DNA of 64,000 nucleotides. Origin: Paenibacillus rigui (GTDB lineage: Bacteria > Bacillota > Bacilli > Paenibacillales > NBRC-103111). The notes beneath the pieces were generated by a model that was not told where the DNA came from, did not search any database, and was given only the letters and a program-made list of their open reading frames with translations. How positions within the stretch are numbered: the first letter of the stretch is position 1; every line of letters starts with the position of its first letter. This document shows positions 36,478 to 44,963 of this stretch, in pieces. The DNA lies in NCBI RefSeq assembly GCF_002234615.1, contig NZ_NMQW01000013.1, positions 124,001 to 188,000 on the forward strand, read 5' to 3'. Position numbers and translations under genes: made by a program.

Positions 36478-37413
36478 CTAAGCTCCAGCTTCCCCAAAAA
36501 GCTTGGATAAACTGGCCATTTCGAGCTCCTCGAGCTTCTGAATTGCCGCGTCTCGCTGCAATTCCCACACACATTGCTCGATCGCGCACTCAATAGGAAC
36601 GTCCAATCGGATACGTGCCAAATCCCGTGATAAATGCAGCATATCCAGGTTTTGCTCGATTTTGGTTCTCACGCCTTTGGGAAGCTGATCGAGCGCTTCA
36701 AGACATCCTTCGATGGACTGGTATTCGGCAAGCAGCTTCAGCGCCGTCTTTTCTCCGATTCCTTTTACCCCTGGATAGTTGTCGGCCGTATCTCCCATAA
36801 ATGCCTTGAGATCAATGACCTGCTGCGGAGTCAGCTGCTTTACTTCCATGAGCTTCTCCAGATCATATACCGTATAATTGGAGCGCCCTTTGTTCATGAT
36901 AACCACCTTCACTTGCTCCGAGATAAGCTGAAGCATATCATGGTCGCCCGATAAAATGTACACGTCCATCTCTTTGCCGTATGTACGTGACAAAGTGCCG
37001 ATGCAATCGTCGGCCTCGTAGCCCTGCAGGCCCACATTCGGAACCCCGAAGCTGGCGACAACATCCTTCACCAAGTCAAACTGCGGGATCAGCTCCTCCG
37101 GGCAATCCACCCGATTGGCCTTGTACTCGCTGTACTGCTCGTTGCGGAACGTACCGCCGCCCATGTCCCAGCAGCAAATGACATGCGTCGGTTTAAAGGT
37201 TTGCACCGCATCCCAGAAATATTTGACGAAGCCGAATATGGCATTGGTCGGTGTACCTGTGCTTGTTCTCATAATATAACCGCCATAAGAAGTCGCATAA
37301 AAAGCCCTGAACAATAAGGCCATGCCGTCCACCAGCAGGACCGATGGCTGCGGCTGGGCGGTTTGCTTATCAACAGCTTGCATCTCTTCAATGATCAAAA
37401 TCATCTCTCCCAT
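36478..37413 (-). CDS. 5'-3' exonuclease (YpcP/Pol I N-domain type)
   Basis: A 311-residue stand-alone homologue of the 5' nuclease domain of DNA polymerase I (FEN family). Acidic metal ligands appear in LLVDGMALLFRAF, GYEADDCIG, YILSGDHDMLQL and MGDTADNYPGVKGIG; the last is the helix-hairpin-helix that grips DNA. It would remove RNA primers or flaps. The start at 37413 has AGAGGA; internal ATGs at codons 4 and 11 are possible. Lies downstream of, but separated by a terminator from, the pel operon. Confidence 0.93.
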   Translation of the reverse strand: MGEMILIIEEMQAVDKQTAQPQPSVLLVDGMALLFRAFYATSYGGYIMRTSTGTPTNAIFGFVKYFWDAVQTFKPTHVICCWDMGGGTFRNEQYSEYKANRVDCPEELIPQFDLVKDVVASFGVPNVGLQGYEADDCIGTLSRTYGKEMDVYILSGDHDMLQLISEQVKVVIMNKGRSNYTVYDLEKLMEVKQLTPQQVIDLKAFMGDTADNYPGVKGIGEKTALKLLAEYQSIEGCLEALDQLPKGVRTKIEQNLDMLHLSRDLARIRLDVPIECAIEQCVWELQRDAAIQKLEELEMASLSKLFGEAGA

Positions 37414-37473
37414 ATTCCATTTCCTCTAGTATACCATGAGTCACAGAAGTCGGGGGACACTGGAAAATACAAA

Positions 37474-37520
37474 CATAAGGCTGCCGCCCCATCCCTAGGA
37501 TGAAGCCGGCAGCCTTATGT
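37474..37520 (-). terminator. Terminator at the end of the pel/cotH operon
   Basis: Perfect 13-base arms CATAAGGCTGCCG (37474-37486) and CGGCAGCCTTATG (37507-37519). It lies 48 bases after the last gene of the operon on the minus strand; the T-tract behind it is weak (TTTGTATTTT). Confidence 0.75.
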
Positions 37521-37567
37521 ATTTTTATGTGGAAGGTTGTTATCCTAACCCTCGACAAAGTCTTGCC

Positions 37568-38254
37568 TCAAGGCGCATAATCGCCATTATAACTGACAAG
37601 AACAACATCGTTCACACCCGCAAGTGCTGATATTTCGTTAACAAACACTGTATTGTCGTTTTTCAATTTGATCTCTACCGTTACTTCAATTCGTTCTTTA
37701 CGTACCGTTTTCGACTTCAGAACCCCATGCAGCTTGTTAATATGGTATTTCACACCGTCGTTTGCCTCTTCGGTGTAATGAATCACCAGCAAATAGGCGG
37801 AATCCTTCGTTGTTTTTTTGCTCAACAGATAAACCGTTGCCCCCATAACCAGGGAACCGACGATCGCAATAGGATACATTCCCGCCCCCGTCGCAATCCC
37901 CGCCGTGATGGACCAGAACATAAATACAATATCGATCGGATCTTTGATCGCCGTCCGGAAACGAACGATACTTAGTGCTCCTACCATCCCAAGAGACAGG
38001 ACGACATTGGAGCTTATGGTCATAATAATCAACGTCGTCATCATGGTCATCAGTACGAACGTAATGTTATAGCTGTGGCTGTACACCACGCCGCGAAACG
38101 TCTTTTTATAAACATAATAAATGAATAAGCCGATAAGAATGGCGATCAGCATTCCTATGCATACGTCCAGATAAGAAACCTTCGCGAATGCATTCAGCTT
38201 GAAAATGCTGTTCTTAAAAAAATCGTTGATGCCTAACTGTTGCTGCTCTTCCAC
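37568..38254 (-). CDS. DUF4956 membrane protein
   Basis: A 228-residue protein with about four hydrophobic segments between residues 28 and 145 and a soluble C-terminal alpha/beta domain. The segment SLGMVGALSIVRFRTAIKDP is the family hallmark. Function is unknown. DUF4956 genes commonly neighbour VTC-domain and CotH genes in other bacteria, as here. Ninth and last gene of the pel operon, 16 bases after the VTC gene. It may anchor or regulate the polyphosphate-polymerase-like partner (inference). Confidence 0.85.
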   Translation of the reverse strand: MEEQQQLGINDFFKNSIFKLNAFAKVSYLDVCIGMLIAILIGLFIYYVYKKTFRGVVYSHSYNITFVLMTMMTTLIIMTISSNVVLSLGMVGALSIVRFRTAIKDPIDIVFMFWSITAGIATGAGMYPIAIVGSLVMGATVYLLSKKTTKDSAYLLVIHYTEEANDGVKYHINKLHGVLKSKTVRKERIEVTVEIKLKNDNTVFVNEISALAGVNDVVLVSYNGDYAP

Positions 38255-38270
38255 TATGCTCTCCCCCAGA

Positions 38271-38978
38271 TTAACTATGATAATTCATACTTATCTCTCT
38301 GCAAATCACATATTTCGATATAGCTGATCGTTGATGTGCATCAAGCAGTAAGATTCTTCGAACGACATCCGGCAAGTAATTGTTATATTTCACTTCCATG
38401 ACCAAATAAGGCAGATCAAATGCTTGCCGGACAATGAGATCCGGATCGAATATATCGAGCGAAGCTATGCTGGACATTAAATCTTTGTCGAAGGTGACCC
38501 TCACGTCTCCCGCTTCCATTGTATAGGCTTCTCTCACATAATCAACCACGACGCGGGGCTTCATCAGATGATTCTTGCACTCCAGATAGAAGTCCTGAGC
38601 CAGCCCTCCCGGCTTGCCTTTCAGGAATTCAAATTCACCGCCCATAAGCTGGTCATACTCCCCACGCGTTAAGCGCAATCCCTCTTTGCTGATGTAACTT
38701 TCGAACTTGCTCTTCCGTTCCAGATTAATAACGGCATCGCTTTTGTTGTAGACACGAATCCGGTACTTGTTGCGTTGAAAGACCCCATAATTTTTCTCGT
38801 ATAATGAAGTATCGAAGGCATCGTCGAAATAGAGACTTCGAATATGATAGCCGGACTCGTCGACGGAATGTTTATCCTGCTTCATCACAGCTTTAAGTCG
38901 GATCCGCAGGCTCAAGTATTCCGGATAGCTAATATAATATTTGAGCTCATGACGGAGCTGTCTGCCTTTATAATGCAT
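38271..38978 (-). CDS. VTC-type polyphosphate polymerase domain protein
   Basis: A 235-residue single-domain protein of the triphosphate-tunnel VTC family. Basic tunnel residues and the acidic metal pair can be traced in RHELKYYISYPEY, HIRSLYFDDAFD, KYRIRVYN, NLERKSKF and LVMEVKYNNYLP. In yeast Vtc4 this domain builds polyphosphate from ATP; the bacterial stand-alone forms are little studied. No membrane segment, so it acts in the cytoplasm, perhaps with the DUF4956 protein that follows. Position within a pel operon is unexpected. Confidence 0.88.
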   Translation of the reverse strand: MHYKGRQLRHELKYYISYPEYLSLRIRLKAVMKQDKHSVDESGYHIRSLYFDDAFDTSLYEKNYGVFQRNKYRIRVYNKSDAVINLERKSKFESYISKEGLRLTRGEYDQLMGGEFEFLKGKPGGLAQDFYLECKNHLMKPRVVVDYVREAYTMEAGDVRVTFDKDLMSSIASLDIFDPDLIVRQAFDLPYLVMEVKYNNYLPDVVRRILLLDAHQRSAISKYVICREISMNYHS

Positions 38979-39000
38979 CTTGCAAGCTCCTTACCTTGTT

Positions 39001-40362
39001 TTACTGGGAAATATGGAACAGCTTACTCTCGCTGTCGGTAAGATGCAGCCCTGTTTGGAGCTGCTTGAACATAAAGCTTGGACGTTCCTTTGCGAAATGC
39101 TTCATTTCCTCTACTTTGCTTCTCCATTGCTCCATCGTGCCGCCCCATTTCTGCAAGTGCTCGGGCATTTCAGGAGCAAGCTCCTCCTCAATGGCCGTGA
39201 TGACGGACACGACATGCTCCGGATCGAACGTATGGTTCATATGATAAGCGAAGCGCTCGATGAAAAGCTGATGAAACTCCTCATTTTGCAGCAGCTTGTT
39301 CAGCATATACGGTGCTAAATGCGCAGGCTTATTCGTATTTTGGGCCTTCTTCGAAGCGATCAGCCTGAGTAAAGTGTCATCTTGGGAATTTATGAAGCTT
39401 TCATCGGTATCATAGACGATCCAGCGCCATTTGCTGCCGCTTGCAGACGATTTCCAGTAGCGGATATTGTGCCCCGGCCAATCAGTATTCGCAATGTACA
39501 CTTCCGTAACGATATAATCAATGAAGTTTTGAATATCTATCCTTTGTCCGATTTGCCGATACGTTTCCGGGTTCCCAACGTCGCCTGTATCGAGCAGCTG
39601 GAGCAATGAATTGAAATCTTCCCGATCTCCGCTTTTGACAGTTCCATTGGACTCCAATAGATCAATCTGTTTCGCGTCTCCCCCGTGATGGTCCGCCAAA
39701 AACGCGGTATCGATTTTTTCCCGCAAATCATGAACTCCCATATACTTTTCATTATAGTAGACTATGACCGGGCGATAGGCTTGAGCATCGATTCCCGTTG
39801 GAAGCAGCAGCTCCGACACCATCCCGTCACGAAAATGCGTTTTCGCAAAATCTTGCCCCGAATTCCGCAGCACAATCGAATGATACGTGCCGATTTCCTT
39901 AAACTGCGGAAACAACGGATAGTTCAGACCCTTTTTACCGAAATCAACTGCCAGTGCTTTTTGCGGGAGGGTTCGCGTGTTGCCCCCGAATATTTTCGCA
40001 TCGCCTTGCCCCGTAGCTTGTACCTCTCCGTCGGGGGCCCGCAAAGTCATCTCCACCGGAATGGATCTGTCCGCCCAAAAATTGGCGCCTTTATAAGGAT
40101 ATTTGCTGGAGGCGTGCTCACCCATTTCATAGATGCCTCTATCCTGCGACCATAAATCGTCGGGATTCGCCTTAATGACAACGACCGGAAGCCGTGAAAC
40201 CGGCTTGCCGGTTTCCGTTTCCTTAGCAGGAGCCGGAGGCGTCTCCCGCTGCCCGTCATGTGATCCGCCCTTCAGGGCTGCCTGGCTGAAGAACAGGATA
40301 CCTGTTATCGCGATCACCCCTGCTGCGCCATACAGAATCCAGCGGATGCTTCTCCTCATCAT
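39001..40362 (-). CDS. CotH-family secretory kinase (membrane-anchored)
   Basis: A 453-residue protein with an N-terminal signal anchor (residues 6-28) and a CotH kinase-like domain. Recognisable elements are RNSGQDFAKTHFRDGMVSE, YMGVHDLREKID, the NTDWPGHNIRYWK loop and the metal site WIVYDTDESF. CotH of Bacillus phosphorylates spore-coat proteins. The protein would act outside the membrane. ATG overlaps the stop of the preceding CotH gene by 4 bases, so the two are translationally coupled. Substrate unknown. Confidence 0.9.
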   Translation of the reverse strand: MMRRSIRWILYGAAGVIAITGILFFSQAALKGGSHDGQRETPPAPAKETETGKPVSRLPVVVIKANPDDLWSQDRGIYEMGEHASSKYPYKGANFWADRSIPVEMTLRAPDGEVQATGQGDAKIFGGNTRTLPQKALAVDFGKKGLNYPLFPQFKEIGTYHSIVLRNSGQDFAKTHFRDGMVSELLLPTGIDAQAYRPVIVYYNEKYMGVHDLREKIDTAFLADHHGGDAKQIDLLESNGTVKSGDREDFNSLLQLLDTGDVGNPETYRQIGQRIDIQNFIDYIVTEVYIANTDWPGHNIRYWKSSASGSKWRWIVYDTDESFINSQDDTLLRLIASKKAQNTNKPAHLAPYMLNKLLQNEEFHQLFIERFAYHMNHTFDPEHVVSVITAIEEELAPEMPEHLQKWGGTMEQWRSKVEEMKHFAKERPSFMFKQLQTGLHLTDSESKLFHISQ

Positions 40363-42083
40363 TTCACGTATTCTCGGACACCATGGAATAGGTTTCCAAA
40401 TGCATCTTCAAAATCGTCAAAAGCAATTTGCGAATTTCCTTTGCTGTCGCGCACTGTCACTTTCCAGTAGTAAGTGCCTTTGGCAAGCGGCTTATCCATT
40501 GTAAACGTGGAACCGCGAATATCCTTTTGAGCTACGATCACTTTCTGGAAGCCCGGGTCCGAGCTCAATGTAAAGTCATAGACCAGATCGTCCCCCTGCA
40601 AATCGTATGACTGGTCCCAATTGAAGGTCACCATGCCATTGGTATCGGCAGGATCCGCCAAGAAAATAGGCATCGGCTTTTCAAGATTTTTGTAGTAGAC
40701 ATCTTTGTTTCTCAGGGGCTCGTCGACAATGCGCCAATATTCTTTTTCATAATTATCGATCCCCATCGGCAAGGAGTACAGATCCGGCTTCTTGTTAACG
40801 AATTCTTTGGAAATCGGATAATAAGCCTTAAGCAGATTGGTAACCTTGTCCTTGGAAAAATACTGGGACAATTGCTCCATTTTGTCGTTTAAAGCCTTGA
40901 TATTGTCCGGGTTCTTGAATACGCGTTTGGCAAGCGTCGTCCCCCAGTAGTTGGATAGCCCCCGGATCCATGGAGCATTCTTGTCGGGTGCGTCTTGTGC
41001 TCTCTGATCCATATATCCCCATGCCCCGTCGTAGTCCCATGGCAGGAAGAAGAATTGCTCGGAATCGCTCGGGCTATACAGCATAAAGTTCTGGGCATTG
41101 CTATCCGTATCCCCTAGCAGAATGTTCGTGGCAACCCAGGTGAAGTAATTATCTTTGTTAAAATGCTTGTCCAGCACCTCGTTGATGTCCTTCGTATAAT
41201 CATTTAGATCATCCAGCATGGACAACAGCTTTTTATGATTTTCACTTCCGTATATTTCCAGGATCTTCTCGAATTCTTTCTTGTTATAGCCTTCTTCCGT
41301 GGCCAGTTTAAGCTGATTCGGATATCTCAGAAACTCGAAGTTAACCACCTTGTACAAATTTCCGTTCGGGTCCAATCCATGGAATTTGAGATAACTTTTG
41401 TTGGGCTGTTCAACATTCGTATACAAACCATAGTCCACAAACTGCTGATCAGGATTGGGTTTGGTCAAATCCTTAATATGCACATGTACAAAATGGCTTC
41501 GAAGGCTGGTAAAGTTCGGCAATCCCTTAAACAAGTCATAGCTGAGCTTGTTGCGAACACGGGTGAGATCGTACGGGCTTTTAATCAGATTTACCGTTTT
41601 TTGTTCGTTCCATAAGCCCGCACGGCTGTTCAGCTTAATTTTATACGATTTCTGGTTGGCCGCCCGAGTCGAGGAGCCGCGTATATTCAGTGTGCCGTTG
41701 GCTGATTTCTCACCGAATCCGAAATAGCCATCCTGCGGTCCATTCGGAGTGCCTTCCTGAAAAATAACTTGAACCTGCGGATCACTTTGGCCGTCAGGCA
41801 TATGCCTGGTTTGATGGTTAATATCCTCAAACGTAAACTCCTTGTTATCAGCGGTTGTTCCGCTCTTGACAATCGTCAAATAAATATCATAGAGCTGATC
41901 AGGCTTATCTCTACTATAAACACCTACATCTTCCTGTAAGACTTGCAGCTCCGGCTGACTCGTCTTCTTTTCCGCAGCCGCTGGAACAGCCGCCTTAGGC
42001 GCATTTGGCTGGGAGCTGCATCCTGCAAAGAGTGCGGCCGATAGCAGCAGCAGTGCCCCTGCCCTATATCTTCTTGCGATCAT
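40359..42083 (-). CDS. CotH-family lipoprotein
   Basis: A 574-residue lipoprotein with the lipobox LFAGC (cysteine at 21). The CotH core shows NIRGSSTRAANQKSYKIK, RNKLSYDLFKGLPN, VDYGLYTNVEQPNKSYL, NILLGDTDSNAQNFMLY and the metal site LPWDYDGAWGY. A C-terminal fibronectin-III-like domain (about 475-570) is added. It belongs to a different CotH subgroup from the next gene. Thirteen bases after pelG. It would be anchored on the outer face of the membrane where Pel chains emerge. Confidence 0.9.
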   Translation of the reverse strand: MIARRYRAGALLLLSAALFAGCSSQPNAPKAAVPAAAEKKTSQPELQVLQEDVGVYSRDKPDQLYDIYLTIVKSGTTADNKEFTFEDINHQTRHMPDGQSDPQVQVIFQEGTPNGPQDGYFGFGEKSANGTLNIRGSSTRAANQKSYKIKLNSRAGLWNEQKTVNLIKSPYDLTRVRNKLSYDLFKGLPNFTSLRSHFVHVHIKDLTKPNPDQQFVDYGLYTNVEQPNKSYLKFHGLDPNGNLYKVVNFEFLRYPNQLKLATEEGYNKKEFEKILEIYGSENHKKLLSMLDDLNDYTKDINEVLDKHFNKDNYFTWVATNILLGDTDSNAQNFMLYSPSDSEQFFFLPWDYDGAWGYMDQRAQDAPDKNAPWIRGLSNYWGTTLAKRVFKNPDNIKALNDKMEQLSQYFSKDKVTNLLKAYYPISKEFVNKKPDLYSLPMGIDNYEKEYWRIVDEPLRNKDVYYKNLEKPMPIFLADPADTNGMVTFNWDQSYDLQGDDLVYDFTLSSDPGFQKVIVAQKDIRGSTFTMDKPLAKGTYYWKVTVRDSKGNSQIAFDDFEDAFGNLFHGVREYVK

Positions 42084-42096
42084 AAGATTCCTCCAA

Positions 42097-43539
42097 CTAG
42101 CTAATTGATTCTTTTTTCTCTAGTCTGCTTAGCAGCTTTTCCGTTAATAAATACTTGGTTCTTGTCACAATCGGCTGCGAACAAAATGTATAGTAATCTA
42201 CATTTTTCACTATATACAGCAGCCTGCCCATAGCTACTGCGAAAGCTCCGAAGGCAGAAAGGAAGTAAGATAATCCATAATGCTTGTAAGGATACAAGAC
42301 AATAGCAAAAATCAGATTCAGAGCCAGGAACACAGCTGCCGACCACATGGCACCCTTACGGTCATCGAAGTAGAGCAGCAGCAGCACAATAACGAATAAT
42401 ATCATATACAGGAAGTCGCCCAGCACAAGGATATTGAATGTATCCATTTCCTCGCCTGACAATCCCAGCATCGGCAATATTTTGATCCCCAGGCTCATCG
42501 CGAGGATCGAAACAACCAGCTGAACCTGCATAATGAAACTGATTTCCTGGAACAGAACATTTCTCATTTCTTTTTTGGCCCGTTCAATATCGCGGAGTGT
42601 CCCGGATCCAAGAATAACATTGTAATACGCACGGAATTTCTCGTAAAACGAAGTCTCAACCGAAACAACGAAGACAACCATGGTCGGGACAATCGTCAAA
42701 TAAGCATAGAATACAGGCACGTCATACGCAGGAGCGAACCAGAACGTGTCTGCGACTTTGACGCCAAACTCGCTTTTCCAATAAATAAAATTGTGCAGGT
42801 AAATGCCTAATGTAGTGAAGAAGCCTGTTAAGGCCAAGGAAGGATACTTCTCTACGTAAGTGAAGAAGGCGAAGTAATTTTTGTTACCCCTGGGAAAGTA
42901 CGACTCCAATTGATTTTTTAGCAGCAGAATAATGACCAAAAAACCGCACATCATCGAAGCTAGCGCCCATAAGGCAGTCTGCGCTTTAAATCCGTAAAAT
43001 AGTACAGCCGCACACAACAAAGTGACAACGACTCCAATGATAAAAGCTTTGGCAATGCGGGCATAATCTTTAAGCGCCGACATGTACACCGAAAGAAGCC
43101 AGATGATGATAAGCTCTGCATACAGCACATACAGCGTACATTTAAAGAGTAGTGAAAGGGGGGACGACCATAAATAAGCAGCGGCCACGATTTCACCGAT
43201 GATTAAACAAGTAATTGACAGTCCATAAAAGGAAGGCAATATGCGTTCATATTCCTTCACATAAAAGGTATCCGCCAAATAGCGGGAAATTACCATCGTA
43301 AAGAAGCTTGTGACCAGCAGTGAAAATATAAACGCGTATTGGATCGAGGATAAGAACAATTCTCTTTCCAAAAAACTCACTTGTCTTTCCTTCAGAATGA
43401 ACTGAAGAACCGTCAGCATGACCATACACAGCATCATCGGACCTACGGTGACCATGGAAGAGAAGGCATACGCCTTGATATAGTTAACAATTCCATTGCC
43501 GCGAAACAGCTTTTTCAATTCAAATCCAATTCCAGCCAT
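42097..43539 (-). CDS. pelG: Pel polysaccharide membrane transporter PelG
   Basis: A 480-residue integral membrane protein with about 12 segments. The N-terminus MAGIGFELKKLFRGNG is the PelG signature and the fold belongs to the MOP flippase superfamily. With PelD, PelE and PelF it forms the inner-membrane synthase/transport complex that exports Pel. Starts 3 bases after the pelF stop. Length agrees with known PelG (about 456-480). Confidence 0.93.
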   Translation of the reverse strand: MAGIGFELKKLFRGNGIVNYIKAYAFSSMVTVGPMMLCMVMLTVLQFILKERQVSFLERELFLSSIQYAFIFSLLVTSFFTMVISRYLADTFYVKEYERILPSFYGLSITCLIIGEIVAAAYLWSSPLSLLFKCTLYVLYAELIIIWLLSVYMSALKDYARIAKAFIIGVVVTLLCAAVLFYGFKAQTALWALASMMCGFLVIILLLKNQLESYFPRGNKNYFAFFTYVEKYPSLALTGFFTTLGIYLHNFIYWKSEFGVKVADTFWFAPAYDVPVFYAYLTIVPTMVVFVVSVETSFYEKFRAYYNVILGSGTLRDIERAKKEMRNVLFQEISFIMQVQLVVSILAMSLGIKILPMLGLSGEEMDTFNILVLGDFLYMILFVIVLLLLYFDDRKGAMWSAAVFLALNLIFAIVLYPYKHYGLSYFLSAFGAFAVAMGRLLYIVKNVDYYTFCSQPIVTRTKYLLTEKLLSRLEKKESIS

Positions 43540-43542
43540 TCC

Positions 43543-44958
43543 TTAATGCACCTCATATTCTTGATACAAATTGCGGTACGATTCAATAAAGCTGTCATGG
43601 CTGTACAATGCTTTCGCCCGCTCCAACCCGTTCTTGCCGAATTCTTCACGCATCTGTTTATTTTTGCAGAGCTTAATAATGTTCTGTCCGATCTCCTCAT
43701 AGTGCATCACCGGAACGACAAAACCCGCTTGTCCGAATTCATCCTGCACACCGTACAGCAGCTCCTTACAGCTCCCCACATCCGTTGTCACCATAGGTTT
43801 AGCGCAGGCCATGGCTTCCAGAACAGCCAAAGGCTGGCCTTCACTGATGCTTGTAAGCACGAGGACATCCATCTGTCCAATGTAATCCCGAACTTGAATA
43901 GATCCAGTGAACACAATGGCATCCTGCAGATCTAGCGCCGCAACCAGCTGTTCACATTCCTGGAAATACTCCGGGTCCTCGTCTGTCGGTCCAAAAATAT
44001 AAAATTTGGCGGTAGGAACCTCATGCTTCACAATGGCGTAGCTCTGAATCATTGTCTTAACATCCTTAATCGGAACCAGTCTGACGACAGCCCCGATATT
44101 CAATTCAGTGACGCCTTCCTGCTTCTGAGGAATCCCCGCGAAATGGTCCACCCGGACTCCGTTAGGAATGATTCGAATCCGCTCCTCCGGACATCCTAAT
44201 TCAATCTGTATTTCCCGGTTGCGGTTGAAAAGCGTCAATACACGGTCGGCATACCCGTACGCACAATTCGACAAATTGTAAAAATATTGAATCCAAATGT
44301 CTTTGAAATAGCCTTTAATCCAATTGGCTTTAATAATTTCTTCCTCACGTTCCCTGGAATAAATCCCATGCTCGGTTAGCAGGAACGGCTTGTTATAAAT
44401 ATGCTTCGCAAGGGCGCCAATAATCCCCGCGTAACCTGTACTTGCACTATGGTACAAGTCGGCTTCGGGGATGCTGCTTTTGATTAGCAAAAACAGGGGC
44501 AGTATCATCGAACGCACTGTCCAAAACATTTCTGTAAATGGAATTTGGCTGTACTTGTCCGTGCATACCTCGTACATGATGTCGAAAAAGTCTTTGCTCG
44601 TCAAAAAATCCGTCACTTGTTGATAATGATTATTGAGGACCAGCGAAAAGATGTCTGACCAATTCGTTTGTTCCCCCTGGAGCAGCAGCTTCAGGGCTTC
44701 CTCCTCACGGTCATCTAGCTTAAACCTTTTTCCCCACTTGGCATCTTCATTCAAGAAGGAGTCTAGGAAAACCTCCTTGACCTCAATGATATTCGGCGGC
44801 AAGGTGTATTTGAATTTCCCTTTATTCTTCTCTTGAGCTCCGATGGCATAAATGATAAATTCATGCTCCGGCATGGAATTCACAATGGTCTGAATCCAGC
44901 TCGAAACTCCTCCTGTGATATAAGGGTAAGAGCCCTCACAAAGTAAACATATTTTCAC
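43543..44958 (-). CDS. pelF: Pel glycosyltransferase PelF
   Basis: A 471-residue GT4 enzyme with the PelF-specific N-terminal part. It begins VKICLLCEGSYPYITGGVSS; later come LYHSASTGYAG, LLTEHGIYSRERE and the donor site SEGQPLAVLEAMACAKP. PelF polymerises UDP-linked N-acetylhexosamines into Pel in the cytoplasm. The GTG at 44958, five bases after the pelA stop, is chosen by comparison with PelF proteins; the ribosome site is weak, so coupling to pelA translation is likely. A longer frame up to 45042 overlaps pelA and is rejected. Confidence 0.93.
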   Translation of the reverse strand: MKICLLCEGSYPYITGGVSSWIQTIVNSMPEHEFIIYAIGAQEKNKGKFKYTLPPNIIEVKEVFLDSFLNEDAKWGKRFKLDDREEEALKLLLQGEQTNWSDIFSLVLNNHYQQVTDFLTSKDFFDIMYEVCTDKYSQIPFTEMFWTVRSMILPLFLLIKSSIPEADLYHSASTGYAGIIGALAKHIYNKPFLLTEHGIYSREREEEIIKANWIKGYFKDIWIQYFYNLSNCAYGYADRVLTLFNRNREIQIELGCPEERIRIIPNGVRVDHFAGIPQKQEGVTELNIGAVVRLVPIKDVKTMIQSYAIVKHEVPTAKFYIFGPTDEDPEYFQECEQLVAALDLQDAIVFTGSIQVRDYIGQMDVLVLTSISEGQPLAVLEAMACAKPMVTTDVGSCKELLYGVQDEFGQAGFVVPVMHYEEIGQNIIKLCKNKQMREEFGKNGLERAKALYSHDSFIESYRNLYQEYEVH

Positions 44959-44963
44959 CGAAG

